From JANMEB01 sp041740495 (GTDB lineage: Bacteria; Planctomycetota; Planctomycetia; Pirellulales; Pirellulaceae), in contig JBGSLW010000039.1 of NCBI GenBank assembly GCA_041740495.1, positions 1 through 16,972 on the forward strand: a DNA stretch of 16,972 nucleotides. The letters are read 5' to 3'. A program made the position numbers and the translations under genes. Below, one piece after another: positions 1-7,246 of this stretch. The notes below the pieces were generated by a model. The model was not told the DNA's origin. It made no database searches and saw nothing but the letters and a program-made list of their open reading frames with translations. The first letter of the stretch is position 1, and each line of letters begins with the position of its first letter.

Positions 1-1894
1 GGGCCGCTGGATCCACGGAAAGGAGGCTGACAGATTGGCCGTCGTCCCGCGGGATTCGATCGAGGTAGTGGCGCAACAATCGGCCGGTGCGGGCGAGTGT
101 GCTGCGGTTGTAGCCAAAGGTGTAAGCCGCCGCACCCTCGCGGCCATTGGCCACCAATCGGTTCGGCGCACGGACTTCCGGACAAAACACGAAATGCACT
201 TCGAATCCGGCGGCTGTGAACAGGTTGACTTCCTTGGGAGGCGTGCGAATGGCGGAAACCCAGATCAAAATCTTCGGACTGCCTGCCGAATCCGATTTTT
301 CGCGGGACGCCGCGGCGCCCCCCTTCTCGGATCGATCGGATGCCGGCGGCAGCAGGGTGACTTCCAAGTCCGCGGTATCCCAACCGTCGCCGAAGGTACC
401 AGCGTCCATTCGAATGGCATTGGTGTTTGGGTCGTTTTGGGAAAACCTCAACTTGGGGGGAGCGTCGCCGGCAGGCGACGCTATGTCGACAAGCAATGAT
501 CGAGCGGCTTGTTTCAACTGCCCGTCGTTTTGCCGGCGCAACTCTTCGATTTGCCGCTGCTGCTCGGCAGCCCAAAACCGAGTGATCTGGGACTCGATCG
601 CCGGATTCTGCGGCGGGGCCGGATGCTGCGAATCCCAGACCGTCAATTGATCGCGCGAGAGAAACTTGATTGGCGATTCACGATACGGCGATCCTTCTTC
701 CAAATCCCCGGCCAAGACCTCCTCCAGCGATTCGGTTTGCGGCGCCGGCAATTGCAGATGTCGGGCAAACCACGCATACATCACGCGCCGCGCGACCTGG
801 TTGTAGCTGTGCGGAAAATTCGGGGAGGGTGCCAGGAACACATTCGCAGGGCGCCCCAACCGTTCGTAGAGCGCTTGCAATTCCGGATATCCATCCTGGG
901 GCATCGCCTTGGTCCAATCGTCGGCACTCGACAATCCTTGGGGCTTGGGGGCAAACAGCGCCGCGAGTTCCACATTGCCGGTGGCGACGCGCAAATTGCT
1001 GCAGTTCTCGCACGTGCATCCCCCCTGCATGCCCGTGGAGACCATCACGGCAGGGAACACCACGGCCGGCCGAGGATCGATGGCGGCGAGCATAAACGTC
1101 TGCGTCCCCCCTCCACTGGAACCGGTCACCGCCAGTCGATTCGGGTCGACATCGGGCAATGATTCCAGGAAGTCCAGTGCGCGGATCGAGTTCCATGTTT
1201 GGAGCCCCATGATCGACTGCAAGTACATTTCAGCGCGGGGGCTGAAGAAGCCCCAGCCATCCGCAGCATTCTGTCCTTCGCGGGGATGGGCGAACCCGTG
1301 CGCGATCTCGTGCGTGATCTGCTGGCTGTCGGCATACCCGACCATATCGTAGTGGAACACGACGCAGCCCAGCCGGGCCAGGTGGGCACAGCGGGTTTGC
1401 AGAGGGGACCGAGCGTTCTCGGCCAATGATTCTTCGCCGCGGGCGAGCATCTGGTCGATCGCCTCCGGGGCGAATTCCGTGAACCGTCCGTTCGCGTAAT
1501 GCCCGTGTGGACAAAGCACCCCGGGTCGGCGGCGGTCCGATTTCCCCTGGGGCCGATAGAGGCTCCCGGTCACGTAAAAACCGGGGAAGCTTTGAAAATA
1601 AACTTTCTCGACCGTGTAGTCTCCTTGGTCGATGGCCCCGTGGACCACCGCCTGCAGCGGAGTTCGCGCGGGGAGGGGCCACAGCCCCAAGCTGACTTGG
1701 GCGTGGAATTTCAACTGAGCAGCCCGCGCCTGCCAGGTTTCGCTGTCGGAGTACAACGACCCAAGAAACGGAAAATGAGAATCCAACGTCCGTACCGGCC
1801 GGCTCTCCGACGGGGGCTGTTGCCCTACCAGTGGCAGGATCCACACCAGAATCCAGAAGAGTCCCCACCCGCACTTGCTCACCGGCGAGCCCAT
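1..1894 (-). CDS. Secreted acetyl-xylan-esterase-like alpha/beta hydrolase, 3' end outside window
   Basis: The frame is open from an ATG at 1894 to the window edge, giving 631 visible residues without a stop. The start is supported by GGAG seven bases upstream of the ATG. Residues 1-26 form a signal peptide with a hydrophobic core (LFWILVWILPLVG), so the protein is probably exported. The body reads like the AXE1/carbohydrate-esterase-like hydrolases common in planctomycetes: GVLCPHGHY near residue 127, FHYDMVGYADS, then the nucleophile elbow GSSGGG with Ser260, and FPHSYN with His362 as the likely catalytic histidine. A Cys-rich CTCENC motif lies near residue 293. Residues after about 490 form a second region (ILIWVSAIRTPPKEVNLF) of unknown role. 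By family knowledge it would deacetylate or de-esterify polysaccharide; the exact substrate is inferred. It is the last visible gene of a three-gene minus-strand run. Plus-strand reading frames here are antisense shadows. Confidence 0.88.
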   Translation of the reverse strand, partial: MGSPVSKCGWGLFWILVWILPLVGQQPPSESRPVRTLDSHFPFLGSLYSDSETWQARAAQLKFHAQVSLGLWPLPARTPLQAVVHGAIDQGDYTVEKVYFQSFPGFYVTGSLYRPQGKSDRRRPGVLCPHGHYANGRFTEFAPEAIDQMLARGEESLAENARSPLQTRCAHLARLGCVVFHYDMVGYADSQQITHEIAHGFAHPREGQNAADGWGFFSPRAEMYLQSIMGLQTWNSIRALDFLESLPDVDPNRLAVTGSSGGGTQTFMLAAIDPRPAVVFPAVMVSTGMQGGCTCENCSNLRVATGNVELAALFAPKPQGLSSADDWTKAMPQDGYPELQALYERLGRPANVFLAPSPNFPHSYNQVARRVMYAWFARHLQLPAPQTESLEEVLAGDLEEGSPYRESPIKFLSRDQLTVWDSQHPAPPQNPAIESQITRFWAAEQQRQIEELRRQNDGQLKQAARSLLVDIASPAGDAPPKLRFSQNDPNTNAIRMDAGTFGDGWDTADLEVTLLPPASDRSEKGGAAASREKSDSAGSPKILIWVSAIRTPPKEVNLFTAAGFEVHFVFCPEVRAPNRLVANGREGAAAYTFGYNRSTLARTGRLLRHYLDRIPRDDGQSVSLLSVDPAA

Positions 1895-1989
1895 TTGATT
1901 GCTCCGGAAAATCGGAATGCATGCTGGAAGCGGGCATTGTAGATCGCCCGCCCGCGAATTGCTACGGACGCGATCGGATGCAGGCCGAT

Positions 1990-2772
1990 TCAGAGAATCA
2001 CCGAATCGGAGACGCGTTCCATGATCCAGCGATGGACATCGGGAAGAATGACAGGCCAAGCCGGTTCGGACTCGGGATACTGTCGCAGCGTCAAGTCGAA
2101 CCCTGCGGTGTAGAGCAACTTCAGTTGTTCCGCCAAGACTCCGTCGCTGAACGAGTGGTGTCCCGCGTTTTGGGTCCAGAGGATTGGCACTTGTCGGCAG
2201 GCTTTCAACCGCGCCAACGGCGCCAAGCCGTCGGGGAGAGGCCCGTTCAACGAAATGACCGCCGCAAACAACTCGGGGTGCCGAAACGCCAGGCGGAAGG
2301 CCATGCTTCCCCCCTGCCCTGCCCCGGCGATGAATACGCGTTGCCGATGCACGTTCAGTTGGACGCAGGCGCCATCGATCGCCGCGAAGACCGCGTGCTC
2401 GGTGGCGGCGATCGCCGCCGTCGATTGGATCCAAGCGTAACCGCCCGCCACGCACGGCTCCGTTCCGCGCGGCGCGACGGCGATATAGTTCCTGAGACTC
2501 AGGCGCGAAACCACCTCCACGCCGTCTGTTTCATTCAAGCCGTTGTCGTGCAGCCAAACGATCAGCGGATAGCCGTAGCCCCGCTCATAGTGCAACGGCA
2601 CGTAGAGCGAGTACTCCGGCGCGCCCGCCAACCCGACCGCCGGTTCCAAGTCGCCCGGTCGCCGGCGGCCTCCCGCGGATTGCTCGGCGCCGAAATTCGG
2701 GGCTGCCGGCTTTCGCGGCGGTGGTGCAGGGAACGTGCCGACTTCCTCCGACGTCAGTTCAATCCGATGCAT
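1990..2772 (-). CDS. Esterase/phospholipase-like alpha/beta-hydrolase lacking catalytic residues
   Basis: 260 residues. The ATG at 2772 is preceded by a strong GGGAGGA ribosome site at 2781-2787. The fold signature is that of the phospholipase/carboxylesterase or PHB-depolymerase-like group: PLIVWLHDNG (about residues 69-78), NYIAVAPRGTEP, VFIAGAGQGGSMAFRLA (147-163), then a C-terminal HRWIM helix. Family members normally carry GFSQGG at the elbow; here it is GAGQGG, so the nucleophilic serine position is Gly152. The usual late histidine is also absent: the QYPESEPAWP segment replaces a typical GHxW-like motif. There is no signal peptide; the N-terminus is Pro/Gly/Arg-rich and probably disordered. 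It may be a binding or regulatory pseudo-enzyme. It sits between the TIGR03009 gene (81-nt gap) and the secreted esterase gene (95-nt gap), suggesting a shared transcript. The fold assignment is fairly secure; the loss of activity is inferred from missing residues. Confidence 0.85.
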   Translation of the reverse strand: MHRIELTSEEVGTFPAPPPRKPAAPNFGAEQSAGGRRRPGDLEPAVGLAGAPEYSLYVPLHYERGYGYPLIVWLHDNGLNETDGVEVVSRLSLRNYIAVAPRGTEPCVAGGYAWIQSTAAIAATEHAVFAAIDGACVQLNVHRQRVFIAGAGQGGSMAFRLAFRHPELFAAVISLNGPLPDGLAPLARLKACRQVPILWTQNAGHHSFSDGVLAEQLKLLYTAGFDLTLRQYPESEPAWPVILPDVHRWIMERVSDSVIL

Positions 2773-2853
2773 CGCGACGGTCCTCCCAACTAATGATTGG
2801 CCGCCGCGACCCTGTCTGGATGCGGCGCGGCGGTGCGGCGACGTACCGCCCGA

Positions 2854-3873
2854 TTACTTGCGCTGCATTTCTTCCCGCTGCGCGGTGATCGTGTCGTCAC
2901 CCATGGGTTTCACCTCTTCCCGCGTCCATCCCAGCGGTACGCTCGGTTTGACAAAGATCCCCAGGAAGTCCTTGAGTTTGTCCAAACTCGAATTGATCCG
3001 GCGATTTTCGAAAAGGTACGCTTCGCTCGCCGGCCGCTGCAATGCATCGTAGTCGACAGGGAACACGATGATCGACTTGGGTAAAAAGTCCTGGCGGGCG
3101 ATGATCACGTGCACGCGGCTGTAGTTGCGAGCATCCTCCAGCCGTTTCGGCACCGCTTCCAGCCAGTACTCGTCGGTGGCGCTGGCCGGCGTAATCACAT
3201 GGATCCAATACCGATTGAGCATCGTTTGCCGATCGGCCCCGAACAAGAACGGCAGGGGGCTGTTGATCAACCCTTCTCCTTGATATTCCGCCGGAATCGC
3301 CAGGTCGCGGAGGACCTTTTTGGCAAAGTCGTACTCGTAGATGTACCGCCCGTCACACAACCACTTGAGCTTGAGCTCTTCATTTTCGGTCTTCGCCAAA
3401 TCCGGCTGTTGCGATTCGTTGAGCTTAAACTGCCAGGCCTCGGTCGTCTCGAAGAAAGCCTTGTCCGGCGAGGCGTACTTGATCTGACCTCGCCATACGG
3501 CGTAGGCCGCCAATTCGTTGGTCTGCGGATTGCGATAATTGCAGAACGCGGGGTCGTAACTCCATTTGGTGAAGTCGCAGGTGCATTGCCGAATCTGTTG
3601 ACTGCTGGACTGCCAATACTCCAAGAGTTGTGAAACGTATTGCTGCTCCTCGGGCGTCATCTTGGCGAACCAGTCAGGCGCCAACGGCGCCGCCGACTCC
3701 TGCGGAACAATCCCTGTTGCGGGCGACCCACCGGTACCGGGCGCGGCAGAACTGGCGGTTGGAGCGACGTTGTTCTCATGGGCAGGCTGAATCTGTTGAG
3801 CCGCCAGCGGCGCGACGCCCAGCAGCAGCACGCCCAACAGCGGCCATCGTCGATAGCGAGAGGCGCCAAACAT
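2854..3873 (-). CDS. TIGR03009-family planctomycete secreted protein (LolA-like)
   Basis: 339 residues. The ATG at 3873 is preceded by AAGGAAG at 3882-3888. The N-terminus is a signal peptide (WPLLGVLLLGVAPLAAQQ, ending near residue 27) with no lipobox cysteine, so the product is probably periplasmic or exported. A low-complexity Pro/Ala/Thr linker follows to about residue 60. The conserved body then starts at DWFAKMTPEEQQYVSQLLEYW and includes CTCDFTKWSYD, the GQIKYASPDKAFFET strand and KWLCDGRYIYEYDFAKK, as in the planctomycete family TIGR03009, which has a LolA/LolB-like beta-sheet fold that could bind lipid or lipoprotein. The function is not established. Length matches my recollection of the family. 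It is the first gene of the minus-strand run and is divergent from the LemA-like gene across a 252-bp gap. Confidence 0.85.
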   Translation of the reverse strand: MFGASRYRRWPLLGVLLLGVAPLAAQQIQPAHENNVAPTASSAAPGTGGSPATGIVPQESAAPLAPDWFAKMTPEEQQYVSQLLEYWQSSSQQIRQCTCDFTKWSYDPAFCNYRNPQTNELAAYAVWRGQIKYASPDKAFFETTEAWQFKLNESQQPDLAKTENEELKLKWLCDGRYIYEYDFAKKVLRDLAIPAEYQGEGLINSPLPFLFGADRQTMLNRYWIHVITPASATDEYWLEAVPKRLEDARNYSRVHVIIARQDFLPKSIIVFPVDYDALQRPASEAYLFENRRINSSLDKLKDFLGIFVKPSVPLGWTREEVKPMGDDTITAQREEMQRK

Positions 3874-4047
3874 ACGCGTTTCTTCCTTGAAATGCGAGGA
3901 TTCAGATGTTGCGAACGCGAGCAGTTTACCGGAGGCCCGCCGAATTCAGCTAGACCGATTTTGTCGCCGTGGATTCAAATCGGCCGAACCGCTAGCTACA
4001 ATGAGTTGAAACGTTCGGCACACGTCGCCGCGAGTGGCCGGGCGGCC

Positions 4048-4077
4048 TTGGGCAATTCGTCCTCTTTTTGGTATGTA
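4048..4077 (+). promoter_or_regulatory. Weak promoter candidate for the LemA-like gene
   Basis: TTGGGC (4048-4053) and TATGTA (4072-4077) are separated by 18 bases and lie 48 bases before the LemA-like ATG. They only loosely resemble sigma70 boxes, and planctomycete promoters are poorly defined, so this is a guess from spacing and position. The rest of the 252-bp divergent gap (3874-4125) shows nothing else I can name. Confidence 0.22.
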
Positions 4078-4125
4078 AGCAAGCCAGTACTACTCCCCCA
4101 ACCTCGACCGGCGAAGCCCACAGCC

Positions 4126-4731
4126 ATGCGGATCTTCTTATTCATCGTCGTTTCCCTGATCGCCCTGGCCATCCTGGTGGTCACCGTCGTTGTTCTGCGA
4201 TTGCTCGCCCGACGGACCCAAGTCGTCAAACGCTTCGGCACGATCGACGTGCAACTCAAGCGGCGTCATCAGCTGGTGGATGAACTCTCCGAGTTGAGCA
4301 AGTCGAAGGCGGTCCGCTTCGACGAACCTTGGGAGAACGTGCTGTTTCTCAACGGCCAAGCCCGGAGCGTTCGTTCGCCGACCGAGCGCGAACACTTCGA
4401 AAACGCTCTGAGCGAGTCGTTGGGGACGTTTCTGGCGGCGGCCAAGTGCACCGACGAGTACACCGCTTGCCCGCACTACTGCGAATTGGTGACGCAGTTG
4501 CGCCAAGTCGAAAACGATTTGCGACGGTCGATGAACTTCTACAACGAGGTTGCCGACAAATTCAACGCGGCGGTCGAAGGCCCGGCAGCGCGGATCATCG
4601 CGCCGATGTTTGCGATCGCACCCCAACCACTCATGCGGTTCGACTTCGCCCAGATTCAGACGGAGTTCAACAAGCCGCATGTCGGAATGGGTTCGGCAAA
4701 CCAACGCCCCGCGGTTCGACCGCCCGCATAG
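4126..4731 (+). CDS. LemA family membrane-anchored protein
   Basis: 201 residues from the ATG at 4126. The frame is open further upstream to 3640, but that part overlaps the start of the divergent gene and has no protein-like character, so the internal ATG is chosen. Residues 1-27 form one hydrophobic membrane helix (IFLFIVVSLIALAILVVTVVVL). The remainder is the four-helix coiled-coil LemA body: RRTQVVKRFGTIDVQLKRRHQLVDEL, a central amphipathic stretch, and the hallmark RQVENDLRRSMNFYNEVADKFN, which matches the family pattern of a regularly spaced YN in helix 3. LemA proteins are inner-membrane proteins with the soluble domain probably outside the cytoplasm; their role is unknown. No strong ribosome site is visible (only a weak GGCGAAG). 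It stands alone, with a non-coding region downstream. Confidence 0.86.
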   Translation: MRIFLFIVVSLIALAILVVTVVVLRLLARRTQVVKRFGTIDVQLKRRHQLVDELSELSKSKAVRFDEPWENVLFLNGQARSVRSPTEREHFENALSESLGTFLAAAKCTDEYTACPHYCELVTQLRQVENDLRRSMNFYNEVADKFNAAVEGPAARIIAPMFAIAPQPLMRFDFAQIQTEFNKPHVGMGSANQRPAVRPPA

Positions 4732-4817
4732 CGTGAGCTATTCGCCAGTGATCCTCCACCCGAGAGAATCAGCGAACCGGATGCGATCTTTGTCGCGCCT
4801 GAGAAGGTATTGGGTCC

Positions 4818-4865
4818 GTCATGGGGTCAGGCCTTGTTTTTGTCATGGGGTCAGGCCTTGTTTTT
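4818..4865. repeat. Perfect 24-bp tandem repeat, two units
   Basis: Two identical 24-bp units (4818-4841 and 4842-4865), each containing ATGGGGTCAGGCCTTG followed by a T-run, stand head to tail. On the minus strand the second unit overlaps the TGA stop of the transposase-like remnant that follows. From memory, TGGGGTCAGG-type motifs recur at the ends of IS200/REP-associated (RAYT) transposase genes in many environmental genomes, so this is probably the terminus of such an element. Confidence 0.7.
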
Positions 4866-5090
4866 TGTTTTCTGAGCCAGTTCAAACTCAAGTCGGGTAA
4901 GGTCGCGTTTTAGCTTGGGGTCGCGCGACAGCAGCCGTTCCATGCGACGAGTGAGATTACTCACGCTCTCCGGGCGGGTCAGGACCAGCGGAACCGAGAG
5001 TTCTCGTAACGTGGCCGTCGTGACGCGCCGACTGAGCCAGGCAGTCGCAGCCCGAGGGGAATCCGAGAAGGGTTTCCGGATTTTTCGGGG
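4851..5090 (-). pseudogene. C-terminal remnant of a probable REP-associated (Y1) transposase
   Basis: A minus-strand frame ending at 4851 gives a protein-like tail with TATLRELSVPLVL, then RPESVSNLTRRMERLL, then SRDPKLKRDLTRLE. This resembles the DnaA-C/HTH-like tail found on some RAYT-type transposases. The catalytic HUH domain is not present upstream: the same frame continues to 5168 but becomes unlike any domain I know and runs into palindromic non-coding sequence. The stop codon lies in the tandem repeat unit, as expected for an element terminus. I read it as a decayed mobile-element end. Family identity is by motif memory only; a small unknown gene is the alternative. Confidence 0.45.
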
Positions 5091-5166
5091 CTCTATCAGG
5101 AATATCCGCCGTGGGGCCCGTTCTTCCTGGCGTTTCGTCTCGTTCGGATTTTCTGGGGCGCCCCCC

Positions 5167-5583
5167 AATGCCGCTCGCTTGCCGAGCGGATCGTTGCGTT
5201 TCCTGCTACCCAGCCGCGACTCGTACCATGATTCCCCTCTCCTCCAAGTCCATGTACCTCAAGGTCAGGCTTCTGAACACCTTTCCTTGGCGACTTGGGG
5301 GAGAGGGACAGGGTGAGGGGGCTCGTTGGCTGCTGGTTGTCCAACCCATCGCACACTCTAAATTAGCGTTGATGAGCGCTGATGAGTGTTCTGTTCTTTT
5401 CCTGCCGCAGCGGCTCAGGTGGGCCTGGGGCAGCGCCTCTCCCTCCCCGGCCGCATCGTGCGTCCGACCCTCCCCGCGGGTTCATAGAATCCTTTGCATG
5501 CCGCGGGGAGGGTGAATGAAGAATGGAAGGCGTCTCTTTTTTAGCTGGAACCGTAACGATCCGCTCGGCATGCGAGCGGCATT
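5167..5583. repeat. 37-bp inverted repeats, each with its own palindrome, bounding 417 bp
   Basis: The minus-strand sequence of 5167-5203 matches the plus strand of 5547-5583 at 34 of 37 positions. Each copy contains a further palindrome (CCGCTCG, five bases, CGAGCGG). Such head-to-head palindromes resemble REP/BIME units, which RAYT transposases are known to act on, and the RAYT-like remnant lies just to the left. No gene lies between the copies. Confidence 0.75.
5467..5513. repeat. 13-bp perfect inverted repeat (large hairpin)
   Basis: ACCCTCCCCGCGG (5467-5479) is exactly complementary to CCGCGGGGAGGGT (5501-5513) across a 21-nt spacer. No T-run follows on either side, and no gene ends here, so it does not look like a normal intrinsic terminator. 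It lies inside the 417-bp segment bounded by the 37-bp inverted repeats. Confidence 0.6.
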
Positions 5584-5593
5584 TTCTCGGTCC

Positions 5594-5792
5594 GGCGAGG
5601 ATGCACCAGCGAACCCAAATGCCTCGGGGTCCGCCGAAGATGCACCGGCAACCGCAGATGCCTCGGGGTTGATCCCCGAGGAGGGCTCACGTTCAGCCTA
5701 CGAACGCTGCCCTACCCAGATCCCACCCGTCCATGGTGATGCCTCGGGGTTGATCCCCGAGGAGAGTTCACGTTCAGCCTACTGACGCTGCC
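5594..5792. repeat. Tandem palindromic repeat cluster
   Basis: Two related 37-38-bp units (5594-5630 and 5632-5669) share GATGCACC and end in ATGCCTCGGGGT. Overlapping them are two 55-bp units (5657-5711 and 5738-5792) that share GATGCCTCGGGGTTGATC at one end and TCACGTTCAGCCTAC near the other. Each 55-bp unit contains a perfect palindrome, CCTCGGGG and CCCCGAGG around a 5-nt loop (5661-5681, 5742-5762). The pattern fits a family of dispersed palindromic repeats rather than coding sequence. Confidence 0.75.
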
Positions 5793-6043
5793 ACCCTACA
5801 CTCTTTTTCGGCCGAGCCAGCGACGCTCCACTTGAGGGCGGCATCCCGAGGCCGAAACGAGTGGTGCGTCGGTGCAGCAACGCGTCCGCTCGACCGGCAG
5901 CCGAACTGGACCAACCGCAGATCGCCCAGATTCGCGCAGATTACTCAAGACACGACACATAGTATACATGCGTACACTATCATTCCGTCGAGAGAGAGTG
6001 GGGGCCACAGATCATCTTCGGACTTCCCTACTTTCTCTGTTCC

Positions 6044-6103
6044 CTCCGTTGGCTCCTGTTCCAATCTTCCATTCTTGAACAGGAGGCAGCGGGGAAAACG
6101 GAG
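6044..6103. repeat. Nested inverted repeats, possible hairpin
   Basis: CTCCTGTTC (6053-6061) pairs perfectly with GAACAGGAG (6077-6085). Outside it, CTCCGTT (6044-6050) pairs with AACGGAG (6097-6103). No adjacent gene needs a terminator, and no function is evident. Confidence 0.5.
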
Positions 6104-6266
6104 GAAGAACGGCATGCCTTCATGGAACTCTTTGACTTTTTCAAGATTGGAATATCGTCCCCAGAACTCGCGGAATCGGGAGAATTGGCGCTGATTCCAG
6201 AGTTGCCATTCGCAGGCCAGTTTTCGTCGGTCGCTTGCCCGGGCATTGCCGTCTCCCGTCAACCCC

Positions 6267-6296
6267 AGGACGAGGGTTCGATCCCCGCCGCCTCCA
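6267..6296 (+). other. Fragment resembling the 3' end of tmRNA (ssrA), possible att footprint
   Basis: GAGGGTTCGATCCCCGC can form a T-arm (loop TTCGATC, one A-G mismatch in the five-pair stem) and is followed by CGCCTCCA, the usual tmRNA acceptor 3' strand plus discriminator. No matching 5' half with GGATTCGAC is visible within 400 bp upstream, and CCA is not encoded. It is therefore only a 3' fragment. Integrases often use the 3' end of ssrA as attachment site, leaving such a copy at one end of an island. It lies about 350 bp left of the cassette array. A tRNA fragment is the alternative. Confidence 0.5.
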
Positions 6297-6428
6297 CTAA
6301 CCCCTCACCCGCAACCTGGCCTCCACCCATCGTCGCTCGCCGGGTCCCTCCGGCGAGTCTTCGCCATTTCCACGCGGCAAACGCCGTTTATTTTGCGTCT
6401 GGCGATAACCGGCGGGACCAAATCCGCA

Positions 6429-6515
6429 GGACGAGGTCTCCGCGATTTTGACCCCCAAAAGGCTCAAACCGTCCGAAAGGCTCAAATCCGTGGGACGAGC
6501 CTCTACCTCGTCCTG
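6429..6515. repeat. 11-bp inverted repeat CAGGACGAGGT / ACCTCGTCCTG
   Basis: CAGGACGAGGT (6429-6439) and ACCTCGTCCTG (6505-6515) are exact complements. A third relative, CTCGTCCTGCGGA, lies near 6608. The block also has a short direct repeat AAGGCTCAAA. It looks like dispersed intergenic repeat material. Confidence 0.5.
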
Positions 6516-6644
6516 TGGACGTAAGTGCTTGGCAGACAAAGACTTATGGAAAATCGCAAAAAATGAAGTTTTACGCTTCTTGGCCTACTGGCAGTGAGAC
6601 AAAAACCCTCGTCCTGCGGAGGGGGAAAGTTGCCTAGATTGCCT

Positions 6645-6721
6645 ATTTAACGGGCCTTGCGCGTGGATTTAGCTACCGAACGCCTTCTTTGGTGCACGCA
6701 ACGAAACTGTCACAGTTCACC
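6645..6721 (-). repeat. attC-like site at the far end of the array
   Basis: The plus strand reads ATTTAAC (6645-6651), an exact RYYYAAC core, and ends with GTTCACC (6715-6721), a degenerate GTTRRRY that contains the stop codon of the membrane-protein gene on the minus strand. Inner arms TTGCGCGTG (6657-6665) and CACGCAA (6695-6701) pair with a bulge. This is the layout of an integron attC following its cassette gene. Only part of the structure is strong. Confidence 0.45.
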
Positions 6722-7079
6722 CCATGAGACTCCCAATAAACACCGCAAGTGCAAAACCAAGGATCAGAAGCAGAGCAAACCAAAGCCATACTGATGACAA
6801 GCTGCCGAAGAAAACACGTGACAGCAAGCCAACCTTTGCACCAGACCGAATTCGACTGCGAACGCCGTCTACCGTTGCCAGAAGGCAGCCGGCCAGCAAG
6901 AAGAATGCCGGTAACATGCTCAACACAGCAATCGTTTCGGCGCGGCGAAGCTTCGCGCCCTCTTGCAAAACAATAGCGCCGGCAATGGCCAGACCGCAGG
7001 CGCCCGCCGCTAGTGCTCTGCGTAGCCACCGCGAATCGGTTTCAAAGATTCGGACAAAATGGCCAAAAATGGATCGCAC
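6717..7079 (-). CDS. Small membrane protein of unknown function (cassette gene)
   Basis: The product is about 120 residues. It has a charged N-terminus (VRSIFGHFVRIFETDSRWLRR) and three hydrophobic segments: LAAGACGLAIAGAIVL, IAVLSMLPAFFLLAGCLLA and VWLWFALLLILGFALAVFIG near the C-terminus, so it is an inner-membrane protein. I do not recognise the family. The start is uncertain. The frame stays open upstream to an ATG at 7187, but that part is a translation of the intergenic repeat. The conserved repeat ATG at 7114 is out of frame. A GTG at 7079 is used here, with only a weak upstream GAG. The stop lies inside the attC-like end on its 3' side. It is the last cassette of the minus-strand series. 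Confidence 0.6.
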   Translation of the reverse strand: MRSIFGHFVRIFETDSRWLRRALAAGACGLAIAGAIVLQEGAKLRRAETIAVLSMLPAFFLLAGCLLATVDGVRSRIRSGAKVGLLSRVFFGSLSSVWLWFALLLILGFALAVFIGSLMG

Positions 7080-7102
7080 TTCAATTCTCGACGCAATCGG
7101 GC

Positions 7103-7246
7103 TAAAGAACCCATGTAAGTCCGCGGTTTGGCGTGTCCCTCCATTCTCCCCCTCGCCCCGTCCAAATTCAACAGCCGCCATCGTCACATGGGTGTGGATA
7201 TCGGTGGTGTGGGGGGCCGGTCGGAGAGGGCTGGGGTAGCCGATTA
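7103..7246 (-). repeat. Long cassette repeat, copy R1 (subfamily A1)
   Basis: Shares the leader AAGAACCCATGTAAGTCCGC and the core CCATTCTCCCCCTCGCCCCG with the other copies, and ends in GGGGTAGCCGATTA. The GCCCAAC/ACCCAAC core and its flank are deleted here. Inner arms pair imperfectly: TCTCC..CCCC on the left with GGGG..GGAGA on the right. Confidence 0.8.

Larger units (their letters stand above)
4732..6644. other. Non-coding region without an intact gene
   Basis: About 1.9 kb between the LemA-like gene and the cassette region. Reading frames on both strands lack conserved motifs and ribosome sites. The stretch holds the transposase remnant, a 37-bp inverted repeat pair, tandem palindromic repeats, nested hairpins and a tmRNA-like 3' fragment, all listed separately. 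Short phrases such as GGGGAGAGGGACAGGGTGAG (5299-5318) and the CGCAGAT-rich stretch (about 5918-5940) look like dispersed intergenic filler often seen in planctomycete genomes. Confidence 0.7.

Noticed and set aside
35..1942. Several long plus-strand and other-frame open frames opposite the secreted esterase gene
   Set aside because: They are antisense or out-of-frame shadows in GC-rich DNA; the minus-strand frame from 1894 has signal peptide, ribosome site and family motifs.
3640..4125. Upstream extension of the LemA-like frame
   Set aside because: It overlaps the start of the divergent gene and reads as arginine-rich noise; the membrane helix begins at the ATG at 4126.
5467..5513. Rho-independent terminator
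   Set aside because: The stem is strong, but the loop is 21 nt, no T-run follows and no gene ends nearby.
5945..6262. 105-codon minus-strand frame
   Set aside because: It covers hairpins and filler sequence, with no ribosome site or domain; codon content looks random.
5890..6296. A complete tmRNA gene
   Set aside because: No 5' half with GGATTCGAC-type sequence or tag reading frame is visible; only the 3' fragment matches.
6297..6539. 80-codon minus-strand frame and overlapping plus-strand frames
   Set aside because: They translate the CAGGACGAGG repeats and have no protein-like features.
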